DNA of 6,699 bases from Candidatus Methylomirabilota bacterium (lineage in GTDB: Bacteria; Methylomirabilota; Methylomirabilia; Methylomirabilales; CSP1-5): contig JAHFDE010000121.1 of assembly GCA_023249165.1 (NCBI GenBank), positions 1 through 6,699 of the forward strand, read 5' to 3'. The translations under genes and the position numbers were made by a program. Numbering within the stretch: the stretch's first letter is position 1; every line of letters starts with the position of its first letter. The notes under the pieces are model-generated. The model was not told where the DNA came from. It worked only from the letters and a program-made list of their open reading frames with translations, and did not search any database. Below, in pieces: positions 1-6,199 of this stretch.

Positions 1-566
1 TGCTCGATCCCCCGCACCCCGTCCATCCCCGGGCCGATGACATGGTCGTGGTAGTGCCAGTAGCCTGCCGTACCCGGCGCCGCGATCCAGCGATAGACAT
101 ATTTGCCCCCCGGCGGCGCGAAGGAGCGTGTGTGCCGCGTCCCATCACTGTCGATCTTGTAGTGGACACCGTGGACATGCACACTCACATCAACGTCGAG
201 CTGATTCACGAGCGTGAGTTCCACCTCATCCCCTTCGTAAATCTCGATCGTGGGGCCGGGGATCGTGCCGTTGTAGGTCAGGCTGCCATCCGCCGCCTGT
301 TGCGCGAGAAGAGTAATCTGGTGCTTCTTGGGGGCGAACTCTCCCACAGGCGTCATTGCCCGCTGTTCAGGGATATGGGGCACCTGGGGTATCCCCATTA
401 CCGGATGCAGACCGTCCGCGACTGCTGTCCCCGGACTCGGATGGGGATGGGCCCCTGACGTCTCGGCGCCTGGAGGCGTGCTGGCCGCCCTCGCGCTCAG
501 TGCTCCGCCGTATGCACCCAGCCCTACCGTCATGACGCACCCAAGGGCGACGATAATCCTCCCCAT
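1..566 (-). CDS. Small laccase-like multicopper oxidase, secreted (N-terminal part, cut by window edge)
   Basis: Reading the minus strand from the ATG at 566 gives 188 codons with no stop before the window edge, so the C-terminal part is missing. Residues 1-27 look like a signal peptide: a hydrophobic core from about residue 4, then ARA before AST. The mature start has a short HPHP stretch. A cupredoxin domain begins near residue 83 with the family pattern YNGTIPGPTIEIYEGDEV. Copper-ligand motifs follow: HVHG at 130-133, with SDGT shortly after, and GYWHYHDH at 168-175. These supply domain-1 ligands of the type 2/type 3 copper centre, and the spacing resembles the two-domain small laccases of the Streptomyces SLAC type. 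Such enzymes oxidise phenols or metal ions with O2 in the periplasm or outside the cell; the substrate here is unknown. A weak GAGGG lies 4 nt before the ATG. It diverges from the murE-copC-copD group. A copper-oxidase or nitrite-reductase-like relative cannot be excluded without the C-terminus. Confidence 0.88.
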   Translation of the reverse strand, partial: MGRIIVALGCVMTVGLGAYGGALSARAASTPPGAETSGAHPHPSPGTAVADGLHPVMGIPQVPHIPEQRAMTPVGEFAPKKHQITLLAQQAADGSLTYNGTIPGPTIEIYEGDEVELTLVNQLDVDVSVHVHGVHYKIDSDGTRHTRSFAPPGGKYVYRWIAAPGTAGYWHYHDHVIGPGMDGVRGIE

Positions 567-652
567 CTTTCCCTCATCTTCAGGACCTACCTATTCACCG
601 ACGCCCGAGCAGAAGGCACCGTATCCTTCGTCACATGCCCACAAGTGCGTAT

Positions 653-681
653 AAGTTATCCTCGGCAGGCTTTCAGGTCAA
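653..681 (-). promoter_or_regulatory. Candidate sigma70-like promoter for the laccase gene
   Basis: On the minus strand TTGACC (681-676) is followed after 17 bp by TAACTT (658-653), with an AT-rich GATAACTTATAC context. The -35 box matches consensus at five of six positions. The -10 box is poor, three of six. A start near 646 would leave a leader of about 80 nt before the laccase ATG at 566. This is a match by eye only. Confidence 0.3.
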
Positions 682-777
682 GGGGCCGTTTTTGAAGGAG
701 TCGCCTCTCCTGGGGGTCCTAGGACGCTCTTGGTGTAGGCGCGGATAGGCTAAGGGGAAGAGATAGACAGGAAGCCC

Positions 778-807
778 TTGACAAATGCCGATGGACAGTA
801 CGATGAT
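778..807 (+). promoter_or_regulatory. Candidate sigma70-like promoter for murE-copC-copD
   Basis: A perfect TTGACA at 778-783 is followed after 18 bp by GATGAT (802-807). TACGAT (799-804), at a short 15-bp spacing, is an alternative -10. Transcription would begin near 813-816, about 15 nt before the stem-loop at 829-859 and about 112 nt before the murE ATG. A tandem repeat ATGATGC ATGATGC (803-816) overlaps the -10 and the predicted start. Confidence 0.4.
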
Positions 808-828
808 GCATGATGCGCCCACCGCGCT

Positions 829-860
829 AAGGCCTTCCCGGCATGACCGGGAGGGCCTTT
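829..860 (+). terminator. GC-rich stem-loop with TTT tail in the murE leader (possible attenuator)
   Basis: The left arm 829-841 (AAGGCCTTCCCGG) pairs with 847-859 (CCGGGAGGGCCTT) over 13 positions. Twelve are Watson-Crick and one is a G-U wobble on the plus-strand RNA. The loop is CATGA. The stem ends in TTT (858-860) and then GCTG, so the U tract is short for an intrinsic terminator. It lies between the candidate promoter at 778-807 and the ribosome binding site at 913-923, where it would act as an early terminator or attenuator of the murE group. It could also be a structural leader element with no terminating activity. Confidence 0.45.
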
Positions 861-912
861 GCTGTGAGACGCTCCCGTGGGCAGCCCACTTTCGCCGAAC
901 GGCGAGGGCGCC

Positions 913-923
913 AAGGAAGGAGG
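913..923 (+). promoter_or_regulatory. Ribosome binding site fixing the murE start
   Basis: The purine run AAGGAAGGAGG ends 3 nt before the ATG at 927, and its upstream AAGGA half sits 9 nt from that ATG. The longer in-frame ATG at 843 lies inside the loop of the 829-859 hairpin, has no such site and would add 28 residues with no MurE resemblance. The site therefore supports 927 as the start. Confidence 0.7.
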
Positions 924-926
924 CGC

Positions 927-2444
927 ATGGCAGAAAAGACCCTTGGAGAGCTCCTGGAGGGCCTGGCACCCCTCGATGCCTCGGGGGGCGGGAATGTCCC
1001 GATCCAAGGGATCAGCAACGATTCCCGGCGGATCCAGCCAGGGTTCCTCTTCGTCTGCATCCAGGGATTCAAGGATGATGGGCACCGCTACGTTCCGGAG
1101 GCGTTAGAGCGGGGGGCAGCGGCGCTCGTCGTGGAGAGCCCCCTCTCCGGACGGGTGAGCGTCCCTGTGATCCGCGTGGCGGACGCCCGCAAGGCCCTGG
1201 CCCTGCTCTCGGCGCGATTCTACGATCACCCCTCCGCCCGTCTCACCCTCATCGGGGTGACAGGGACCCAGGGCAAGACGACCACGACCTATCTCATCGA
1301 GGCGACCCTGCGCGAGGCCGGTATCAGGACGGGGCTGATCGGCACGGTGGTCCAGCGCGTGGGAGAGCGGGAAGAGCGGTCCACCCTGACCACTCCGGAA
1401 TCCCTCGAGATTCAGCGCCTCCTCGACCAGTCGGTTCGCGCCGGGATCACGCATGTAGTCATGGAGGTCTCCTCACACGCCCTTGCGCTGCACCGGGTCG
1501 CCGGGTGTGACTTCGATATCGCCGTGTTCACGAATGTCTCGTCCGACCACATGGACCTGCACGGGACGCGGCGAAAGTATCTGGATATCAAGGCCGCCCT
1601 CTTCGGCCAGCTCGGCGCGGATCCGGCCAAGTGCGCCATCGTGAACGTGGACGACCGCCAGAGCGGGCGGATCCTCGATGCCACCCGATGCCGCATCTTG
1701 ACCTACGGCATCCATCGGGAGGCCGCCCTGACGGCCGGCCACATCACGGCGGGCCTTCGGGCCCTGGACTTTGTCGCCTATACGCCCCGCGGGCAGACGC
1801 GCGTCCACATGGGACTCACGGGTACCTTCAATGTCTACAACGCCCTGGCCGCTACGGGGGTGGGCCTCTGTCTGGACCTCGATCTCGAGACGATCAAGCG
1901 AGGGTTAGAAGGCGTGGCCTCTGTCCCGGGGCGGTTCGAACTTATCGAGCTCGGGCAGGATTTCCTCGTGATCGTGGACTTTGCCCACACCGCAGCCGCC
2001 ATGGAGCAGCTCCTGACAACCACGCGGCCCTTCACCCAGGGCAGGATCATCACCGTGTTCGGCTGTCCGGGAGAGCGAGACAAGACCAAGCGGCCGGTCA
2101 TCGGCCAGGTCGTCTCCCGACTCAGTGACCACGCCATCCTCACGACCGACAACCCGGCCAGCGAGGACCCGCGCCAGATCTCGGAGCAGATCAGGGCGGG
2201 AATGCGCCGGACCCGGCGCGGGTGCACGTCCGAGATCATCCTGGACCGGACGGAGGCCATCGCCAGAGCCGTGGGCCTCGCCCGCCGAGGCGACGCGGTC
2301 ATCCTGGCAGGCAAGGGGCATGAGGAGTATCAGATTATGCAGACCGGCCTTGTCCCCTTTAGCGACCGGGAGGTCGCCCGAGGCGCGCTCCAGGCAGCGA
2401 AAAAGGTCGCCGCCCAGATCGGATACTCAGCGACAGAACGGTGA
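927..2444 (+). CDS. murE: MurE-type UDP-N-acetylmuramoyl-tripeptide ligase with atypical substrate motif
   Basis: A 505-residue Mur ligase, the usual MurE length. This cytoplasmic family adds the third amino acid to UDP-MurNAc-L-Ala-D-Glu using ATP. Three domains are visible. The N-terminal substrate-binding domain has NDSRRIQPGFLF (31-42) and DDGHRYVPEA. The ATPase domain has P-loop GTQGKTTT (113-120), TTPES (155-159), EVSSHAL (180-186), FTNVSSDHMDLHG (201-213) and the lysine normally carbamylated, K222. The C-terminal domain has GRFE (335-338), FAHT (352-355), GCPGERDKTKRP (379-390) and GKGHEEYQ (462-469). The motif that reads DNPR in meso-diaminopimelate-adding enzymes reads DNPA at 408-411. 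YAHTPDAL, common in the family, is FAHTAAAM here. The amino acid added is therefore uncertain: lysine or another residue, or a paralogue with a different role. The gene stands outside any visible division/cell-wall cluster and precedes copC. Confidence 0.88.
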   Translation: MAEKTLGELLEGLAPLDASGGGNVPIQGISNDSRRIQPGFLFVCIQGFKDDGHRYVPEALERGAAALVVESPLSGRVSVPVIRVADARKALALLSARFYDHPSARLTLIGVTGTQGKTTTTYLIEATLREAGIRTGLIGTVVQRVGEREERSTLTTPESLEIQRLLDQSVRAGITHVVMEVSSHALALHRVAGCDFDIAVFTNVSSDHMDLHGTRRKYLDIKAALFGQLGADPAKCAIVNVDDRQSGRILDATRCRILTYGIHREAALTAGHITAGLRALDFVAYTPRGQTRVHMGLTGTFNVYNALAATGVGLCLDLDLETIKRGLEGVASVPGRFELIELGQDFLVIVDFAHTAAAMEQLLTTTRPFTQGRIITVFGCPGERDKTKRPVIGQVVSRLSDHAILTTDNPASEDPRQISEQIRAGMRRTRRGCTSEIILDRTEAIARAVGLARRGDAVILAGKGHEEYQIMQTGLVPFSDREVARGALQAAKKVAAQIGYSATER

Positions 2445-2515
2445 GATCTCCAAATCCACAAGGTGGTCGCGAAGATCCGGGTGGGGACCCATCCCCACGG
2501 AGTCGCCCTGAAGCT

Positions 2516-2917
2516 GTGACAGCCGCGCTTCGTACATGCGCGCCGCCGCGCACTCGCCCGTGCGTGATGACCGGCACCCTGATCCTGCTGACGCTCGCGA
2601 TGCCAGCCGGTCTCGCAGCGCACTCGACCCTGGTACGGTCCCAACCACCCGCGGGCGCCACCCTGACGACGCCGCCGGGTGAGATCATCCTCTGGTTCAA
2701 CGAGCGCCTCGAACGACAGTTCCATGCGGTGACCGTTACCGACGGACAGGGCAGGACGATCCCGACGCAGAATCCTCACGTGGACCGGGCGGATCCGACG
2801 AAGCTCACGGTCACTGTCGAGCCCCTCCCTCCGGGCGTATATCTGGTGAGGTGGCGGGTCCTGTCCCGAGACGGCCACGTCGCGGAAGGCGCCTTTTCCT
2901 TCTCCATTCAACCCTGA
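2516..2917 (+). CDS. copC: CopC-family periplasmic copper-binding protein, Cu(II)-only type
   Basis: A single CopC/YobA-like beta-sandwich domain of about 100 residues. The mature protein should begin at the histidine of LAAHSTLVRSQPPAG, as in CopC, where the N-terminal His is a Cu(II) ligand. The other expected ligands are the Asp and His of SRDGHV near the C-terminus. The predicted mature chain contains no methionine, so the Met-rich Cu(I) site of the classic Pseudomonas CopC is absent. The start is uncertain. GTG at 2516 gives a signal peptide with an arginine-bearing n-region, and third-position GC is high from there on. ATG at 2567 gives a short signal peptide without positive charge. 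GTG at 2441 overlaps the murE stop as GTGA, but codons 2441-2515 look non-coding. None has a good ribosome binding site. The gene ends 15 bp before copD, and the pair likely works together in copper handling. Confidence 0.85.
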   Translation: MTAALRTCAPPRTRPCVMTGTLILLTLAMPAGLAAHSTLVRSQPPAGATLTTPPGEIILWFNERLERQFHAVTVTDGQGRTIPTQNPHVDRADPTKLTVTVEPLPPGVYLVRWRVLSRDGHVAEGAFSFSIQP

Positions 2918-2932
2918 TCCATCGAGGCCCCC

Positions 2933-4567
2933 ATGATCGAAACGGCAGACATGCTTATCCGCGGGATCGGTTTCATGGGGATCGTGGTCTCCGTCGCTGG
3001 CCCGATCCTATTCCTCGTCGTGCTTCGTCCGGCCCTGTCGGTGACGGGCGAGGAGGGCCTGAACCAGGAGATCGGCAGACGCATCGCGCGGACCTGCCTG
3101 GCGAGCGGCCTCCTCTTAGCAAGCGCGACGGCAGGCGCGGTCTTCTTCGTGGGGGCGGCCGTTACGCGCGAGGGGGCGAGTCTCTGGGACCTGGCCCTTT
3201 TGAAGCGCGTCCTCCTCGAGACCGCGCACGGCAATATCCTGCTTCTGCGAATGGCAGGGGGGATCGGCATGGTTCTCCTCTTTCGGTTCATCGCGCTCTC
3301 CCCTGCCAGCCCCCGTCTCTGGGGGGCCGCGACGTTCGCGGCGTTCCTCACGCTGGCGACGTTTCCCTTGAGCGGTCACGCGGCGGCTCTGCCCACTCGC
3401 GAGGTCCTCGCGATGACCGTGGACGGCCTGCACCTCTTCGGCGTGGCCACGTGGATCGGCGGGCTCTTTCACCTGCGCCTCCTCCTCGGCTCTCTCGCCA
3501 GAGACCCGGTGACCATCGCTACCGCGGTGCGCCGTTTCTCCCCCTTTGCTCTCGCGAGTGCAGGCCTCCTCATCGCAACCGGTCTGATCAATGCGCTGCA
3601 GTACGTCGGCAGCCTGACCGCCCTTCTCGTGACCCCATACGGCCTGACGCTCACCGCCAAGCTCGTGCTCTTGATACCGCTCTTGACCTTTGGCGCCGTT
3701 AATTTCCTGATCCTCCGCCCGGCGCTGCAGCACACAAAACAACACGACGACGATCCGCTCCTGCGACGGCTCACCACAACGATGCAGGGGGAGCTGGGGT
3801 TGGGACTGGTGATCCTCTTACTCGTCGGGGCCCTCACGGCCCTCCCGTATCCGGTGGAGGACTCCCCAGGAACGAGTGACCTTGCCCCCGTCTTCTCCCG
3901 GCTCACACCCCGCTGGCCCCACTTCTCGAGCCCCACCGCGAAGCAGGTCTGGGAGCAGAAGCTCGCCCAGAAAGGGACGCCGAACCCGATCCGATCCGCC
4001 GATGCCATCGCCTATGCCGAGTTCAACCACCACTGGGCGGGGGCCTTCGTCCTCGTGATGGGCCTGCTCTCTCTCCTCCATGCCTTCCGTCCACGCCTTG
4101 CCTGGGGCCGCGCCTGGCCACTCACCCTGATCGGCCTCAGCATCTTCCTCTTCTTCCGGAATGACCCCGGTGTCTGGCCCTTAGGGCCGATCAGCTTTTG
4201 GCAAAGTTTGACGATCGTCCACGTCCTGCAACATCGCCTCTACGTCGTCCTGGTGGCGGCCCTGGGCATCGTGGAATGGCTGGGCCAGACCGGACGCATC
4301 CGCCGCACCTGGTGGACCTACATCTTCCCAGGGATTTGCGTCATCGGCAGCCTGATGCTCTTCCTCCACGCCCACGGGGGCTTGGAACGGGCCGACTCCC
4401 TTACCCATATTCAGCATGTGGTGATAGGGACCCTGGGACTCTCAGCGGGGGTGAGCCGATGGCTCGAGCTTCGGGTGCAGGGAGAGGATCGCCTCTACGG
4501 CAGGCTGTGGGGCCTTTCCGTCACCCTGCTCGGCCTGTTCCTCTTCCTCTTTTTCCGGGAACAGTGA
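2933..4567 (+). CDS. copD: CopD-family copper-handling membrane protein with extra C-terminal membrane half
   Basis: A polytopic inner-membrane protein of 544 residues, with about 13-14 hydrophobic segments by eye. The N-terminal half (about 1-303) is a CopD domain with GHAAA (148-152) and the hallmark LHLFGVATWIGGLFHL (166-181), plus the last-helix GELGLGLVILLLVG (286-299). CopD proteins work with CopC in moving periplasmic copper across the inner membrane. A loop of about 60 residues (304-365), likely periplasmic, leads into a second half with six or so further helices. There histidines cluster at helix ends: FNHHWAG (364-370), IVHVLQH (428-434), LHAHGG (478-483) and HIQHV (492-496). Classic CopD is roughly 300 residues, so this is an extended or fused form. 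The second half could bind copper or haem, but that is inference. The ATG at 2933 follows CGAGG by 5 nt and lies 15 bp after copC. Confidence 0.88.
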   Translation: MIETADMLIRGIGFMGIVVSVAGPILFLVVLRPALSVTGEEGLNQEIGRRIARTCLASGLLLASATAGAVFFVGAAVTREGASLWDLALLKRVLLETAHGNILLLRMAGGIGMVLLFRFIALSPASPRLWGAATFAAFLTLATFPLSGHAAALPTREVLAMTVDGLHLFGVATWIGGLFHLRLLLGSLARDPVTIATAVRRFSPFALASAGLLIATGLINALQYVGSLTALLVTPYGLTLTAKLVLLIPLLTFGAVNFLILRPALQHTKQHDDDPLLRRLTTTMQGELGLGLVILLLVGALTALPYPVEDSPGTSDLAPVFSRLTPRWPHFSSPTAKQVWEQKLAQKGTPNPIRSADAIAYAEFNHHWAGAFVLVMGLLSLLHAFRPRLAWGRAWPLTLIGLSIFLFFRNDPGVWPLGPISFWQSLTIVHVLQHRLYVVLVAALGIVEWLGQTGRIRRTWWTYIFPGICVIGSLMLFLHAHGGLERADSLTHIQHVVIGTLGLSAGVSRWLELRVQGEDRLYGRLWGLSVTLLGLFLFLFFREQ

Positions 4568-4575
4568 TGGGAGGT

Positions 4576-5487
4576 TCAGGGGAGAGCAAGCTGGAGCAAG
4601 CGCTCTGGATTGAAACGCGCTCCCTGAAGGCGCCCCCCCCAGTGAAGGTGGGGGCCGGAGGCGCGACCGGTCGCCCCGACCCAACCGAGGACGTCTCCCT
4701 TGGCCACCTCTTGCTCAACCGCCACCCGATATCCCTGCAGGTGATAGTACATCGTGAAGAGTCCGCCCCCATGATGGACGATCACCGAGTTGCCGCTGAA
4801 GAACAGCTCACCGGCGTAGACCACCACGCCGCGGTTACTCGCCCGGACCGGCGTGCCGGCTGCCGCCTCGAAATCGACGCCGGTATGGGGGCTGCGGGGC
4901 TGACCGTTGATGATCCGCCTGAGCCCGAATGTGCTACTGACTTGAAGCGTCCCCTCGAGGGGCGCAATGAAGGCATGTGACCAGGACGGTTCCCCCTTCC
5001 ACGTCTCCCAGATCGACGCCAGCATCGTCTCCTCCCGGCGGACCCGTTCGAGGGTTTCCGCATCGAGATCGACCATCGCCTTGGGGAGCGTGAGGTGCTG
5101 CAGAGGAAATCGACCGTCCGCCACCGTGACCTGGACTCGGCGGTGATACCGCTGTCCAGACCTCCCCTGGGCCTTCATCTCGACCGGATGAGGGCCGGGT
5201 GGGGTTTCGAGATCCACCGCGAGGAGGACGGTGTACGCTCCTCCTCCTTCCGCACGTCGTGGGAGGCTCAGGCCCCGGAAGCGCGCCTCGAGCCCGATGA
5301 GCGGCTCGGCGGCCGTGACCCGGAGGCCCCGAAGGTCGCCCTGGACGACCGGCTTCTCGGGGAGCTGCACCTGGAGATCCGCCTCCACCCCCAGGGGGTA
5401 CACCAGAACCAGGAGGCCGAGAGGGAGACTCACCCGCAGTTGCCTCGTCACGGTCCCTCGGGACCGCGTCGGGATGCCTCCTTCCAC
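4576..5487 (-). CDS. Secreted M23-family (LytM-type) zinc metallopeptidase
   Basis: A 303-residue exported peptidase of the family that cleaves peptide cross-links in peptidoglycan. Residues 1-36 form a signal peptide: an Arg-rich n-region, core VSLPLGLLVLVYPLG, then VEA before DLQ. Residues about 37-125 look like a beta-rich Ig-like N-terminal domain, followed by a charged linker. The M23 domain is complete: FGLRR (187-191), HTGVD (201-205) giving zinc ligands H201 and D205, YYHL (247-250) with H249, and GPHLHWG (278-284) giving zinc ligand H282 and a catalytic-site H280. All key residues are present, so it is probably active rather than an EnvC/NlpD-like activator. The GTG start at 5487 is supported by GGGAGGG with 5 nt between its GGAGG core and the GTG. 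It is 19 bp downstream of rpe, so likely cotranscribed. Its stop is 8 bp from the convergent copD stop. Confidence 0.92.
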   Translation of the reverse strand: MEGGIPTRSRGTVTRQLRVSLPLGLLVLVYPLGVEADLQVQLPEKPVVQGDLRGLRVTAAEPLIGLEARFRGLSLPRRAEGGGAYTVLLAVDLETPPGPHPVEMKAQGRSGQRYHRRVQVTVADGRFPLQHLTLPKAMVDLDAETLERVRREETMLASIWETWKGEPSWSHAFIAPLEGTLQVSSTFGLRRIINGQPRSPHTGVDFEAAAGTPVRASNRGVVVYAGELFFSGNSVIVHHGGGLFTMYYHLQGYRVAVEQEVAKGDVLGWVGATGRASGPHLHWGGRLQGARFNPERLLQLALP

Positions 5488-5491
5488 TACG

Positions 5492-5498
5492 CCCTCCC
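5492..5498 (-). promoter_or_regulatory. Ribosome binding site deciding the M23 GTG start
   Basis: GGGAGGG on the minus strand, in the 19-bp gap after the rpe stop, has its GGAGG core 5 nt before the GTG at 5487. A second purine run GGAAGGAGG lies just inside the reading frame, but the next in-frame start (GTG at 5451) is about 25 nt beyond it. The 5487 start is therefore preferred. Confidence 0.6.
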
Positions 5499-5506
5499 TG
5501 CCCCGC

Positions 5507-6166
5507 TCAGGCGGATGGATTCGCCAGGCGTTTCATCTGTCGAATGGCCGCAACTGGATCGGGATTGTGAAAGACGGCCGAGCCCGCCACGAGGATGGAT
5601 GCCCCTGCCTTGGCAATCCTGGCGCAGTTCTCAACCTTGATCCCTCCATCCACCTCGAGCTCACAGCGGAGCTTGAGCGCATCGAGCCGTCGCCGCATCT
5701 CCTCCACCTTCTGTTCCACGTGGGGGATGAACCCCTGACCCCCGAAGCCGGGGTTCACGGACATCACGAGGACGAGATCGAGATCACGGATCACTGGATC
5801 GAGGGTGTCGAGAGGGGTGGAGGGATTGAGAGCCACCCCGGCCTTGGTGCCCGTGGCCTTGATCTGCCGGATAGTTCGGTCGAGATGCGGACAGACCTCG
5901 GCATGGACCGTCAGACAGTCACTCCCGGCCTTGGCGAACTCGGCGATGTAGCGCTCGGGGTACTCAACCATCAGGTGCACATCGAAGGGAACCGCCGTCC
6001 GGGGGCGCAGAGACCGAATCACGTCCGCCCCGTAGCTGATCGCGGGGACGAAGTGGCCGTCCATCACGTCGAAGTGGAACAGGTCGGCCTCCTGCTCGAC
6101 TGCGAGGATCTCCTCTGCCAAGCGGCCATAGTCTACCAGGAGGACTGCCGGTGCGATCTTGACCAT
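5507..6166 (-). CDS. rpe: Ribulose-phosphate 3-epimerase
   Basis: A full-length 219-residue TIM-barrel enzyme that interconverts D-ribulose 5-phosphate and D-xylulose 5-phosphate in the cytoplasmic pentose phosphate pathway (and the Calvin cycle where present). The motifs are in order: HFDVMDGHFVP (31-41), DVHLMV (62-67), VHAE (87-90), NPSTP (114-118), VMSVNPGFGGQ (134-144), EVDGGI (171-176) and AGSAVF (194-199). The metal and acid/base residues expected in the family, H31, D33, H64 and D173, are all there. One oddity is at the N-terminus: the usual APSILSAD reads APAVLLVD, so the conserved Ser after Pro is Ala7. The ATG at 6166 is preceded by GGAGG with a 5-nt spacer. It sits between a PASTA-protein gene and the M23 peptidase, all on the minus strand. 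The hexulose-6-phosphate epimerase branch of the family is a less likely alternative. Confidence 0.95.
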   Translation of the reverse strand: MVKIAPAVLLVDYGRLAEEILAVEQEADLFHFDVMDGHFVPAISYGADVIRSLRPRTAVPFDVHLMVEYPERYIAEFAKAGSDCLTVHAEVCPHLDRTIRQIKATGTKAGVALNPSTPLDTLDPVIRDLDLVLVMSVNPGFGGQGFIPHVEQKVEEMRRRLDALKLRCELEVDGGIKVENCARIAKAGASILVAGSAVFHNPDPVAAIRQMKRLANPSA

Positions 6167-6169
6167 GTT

Positions 6170-6176
6170 CCCCTCC
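6170..6176 (-). promoter_or_regulatory. Strong ribosome binding site of rpe
   Basis: GGAGGGG on the minus strand; the GGAGG core is 5 nt before the ATG at 6166, and no competing in-frame start lies nearby. Confidence 0.7.
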
Positions 6177-6199
6177 GGGGAAAGCCGTCAGCTACGCAC

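Larger units (their letters stand above)
567..926. other. Divergent intergenic region between laccase and murE
   Basis: This 360-bp stretch separates the two divergent start codons. I see no convincing gene in it. Open frames across it are short or run through the stem-loop at 829-859. It holds a candidate minus-strand promoter (653-681), a perfect 10-bp palindrome GTCCTAGGAC (716-725), a candidate plus-strand promoter (778-807), two tandem copies of ATGATGC (803-816), the stem-loop and the murE ribosome binding site. No tRNA-like cloverleaf was found by eye. Confidence 0.6.

Noticed and set aside
42..458. Plus-strand open frame of 138 codons near the left edge
   Set aside because: It is antisense to the laccase gene, whose frame carries the copper-ligand motifs and a signal peptide; the plus-strand frame shows no family motif.
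843..926. 28-residue upstream extension of MurE from the ATG at 843
   Set aside because: That ATG lies in the loop of the 829-859 stem-loop, has no ribosome binding site and adds residues unlike MurE. The AAGGAAGGAGG site supports 927.
2481..2498. 7-bp stem-loop (GTGGGGA / TCCCCAC, loop CCCA) between murE and copC
   Set aside because: There is no T tract after it and the stem is short, so it is not a convincing terminator; in GC-rich DNA such stems are common.
2441..2515. copC start at GTG 2441 overlapping the murE stop as GTGA
   Set aside because: The overlap is tempting for translational coupling. However, third codon positions here are mostly A/T, unlike the rest of the window, no ribosome binding site precedes it, and the extra residues are low-complexity and would displace the signal peptide.
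4629..4656. Possible hairpin of a C run and a G run after copD
   Set aside because: It lies in the coding region of the M23 gene, only about five pairs are clean, and no T run follows on either strand.
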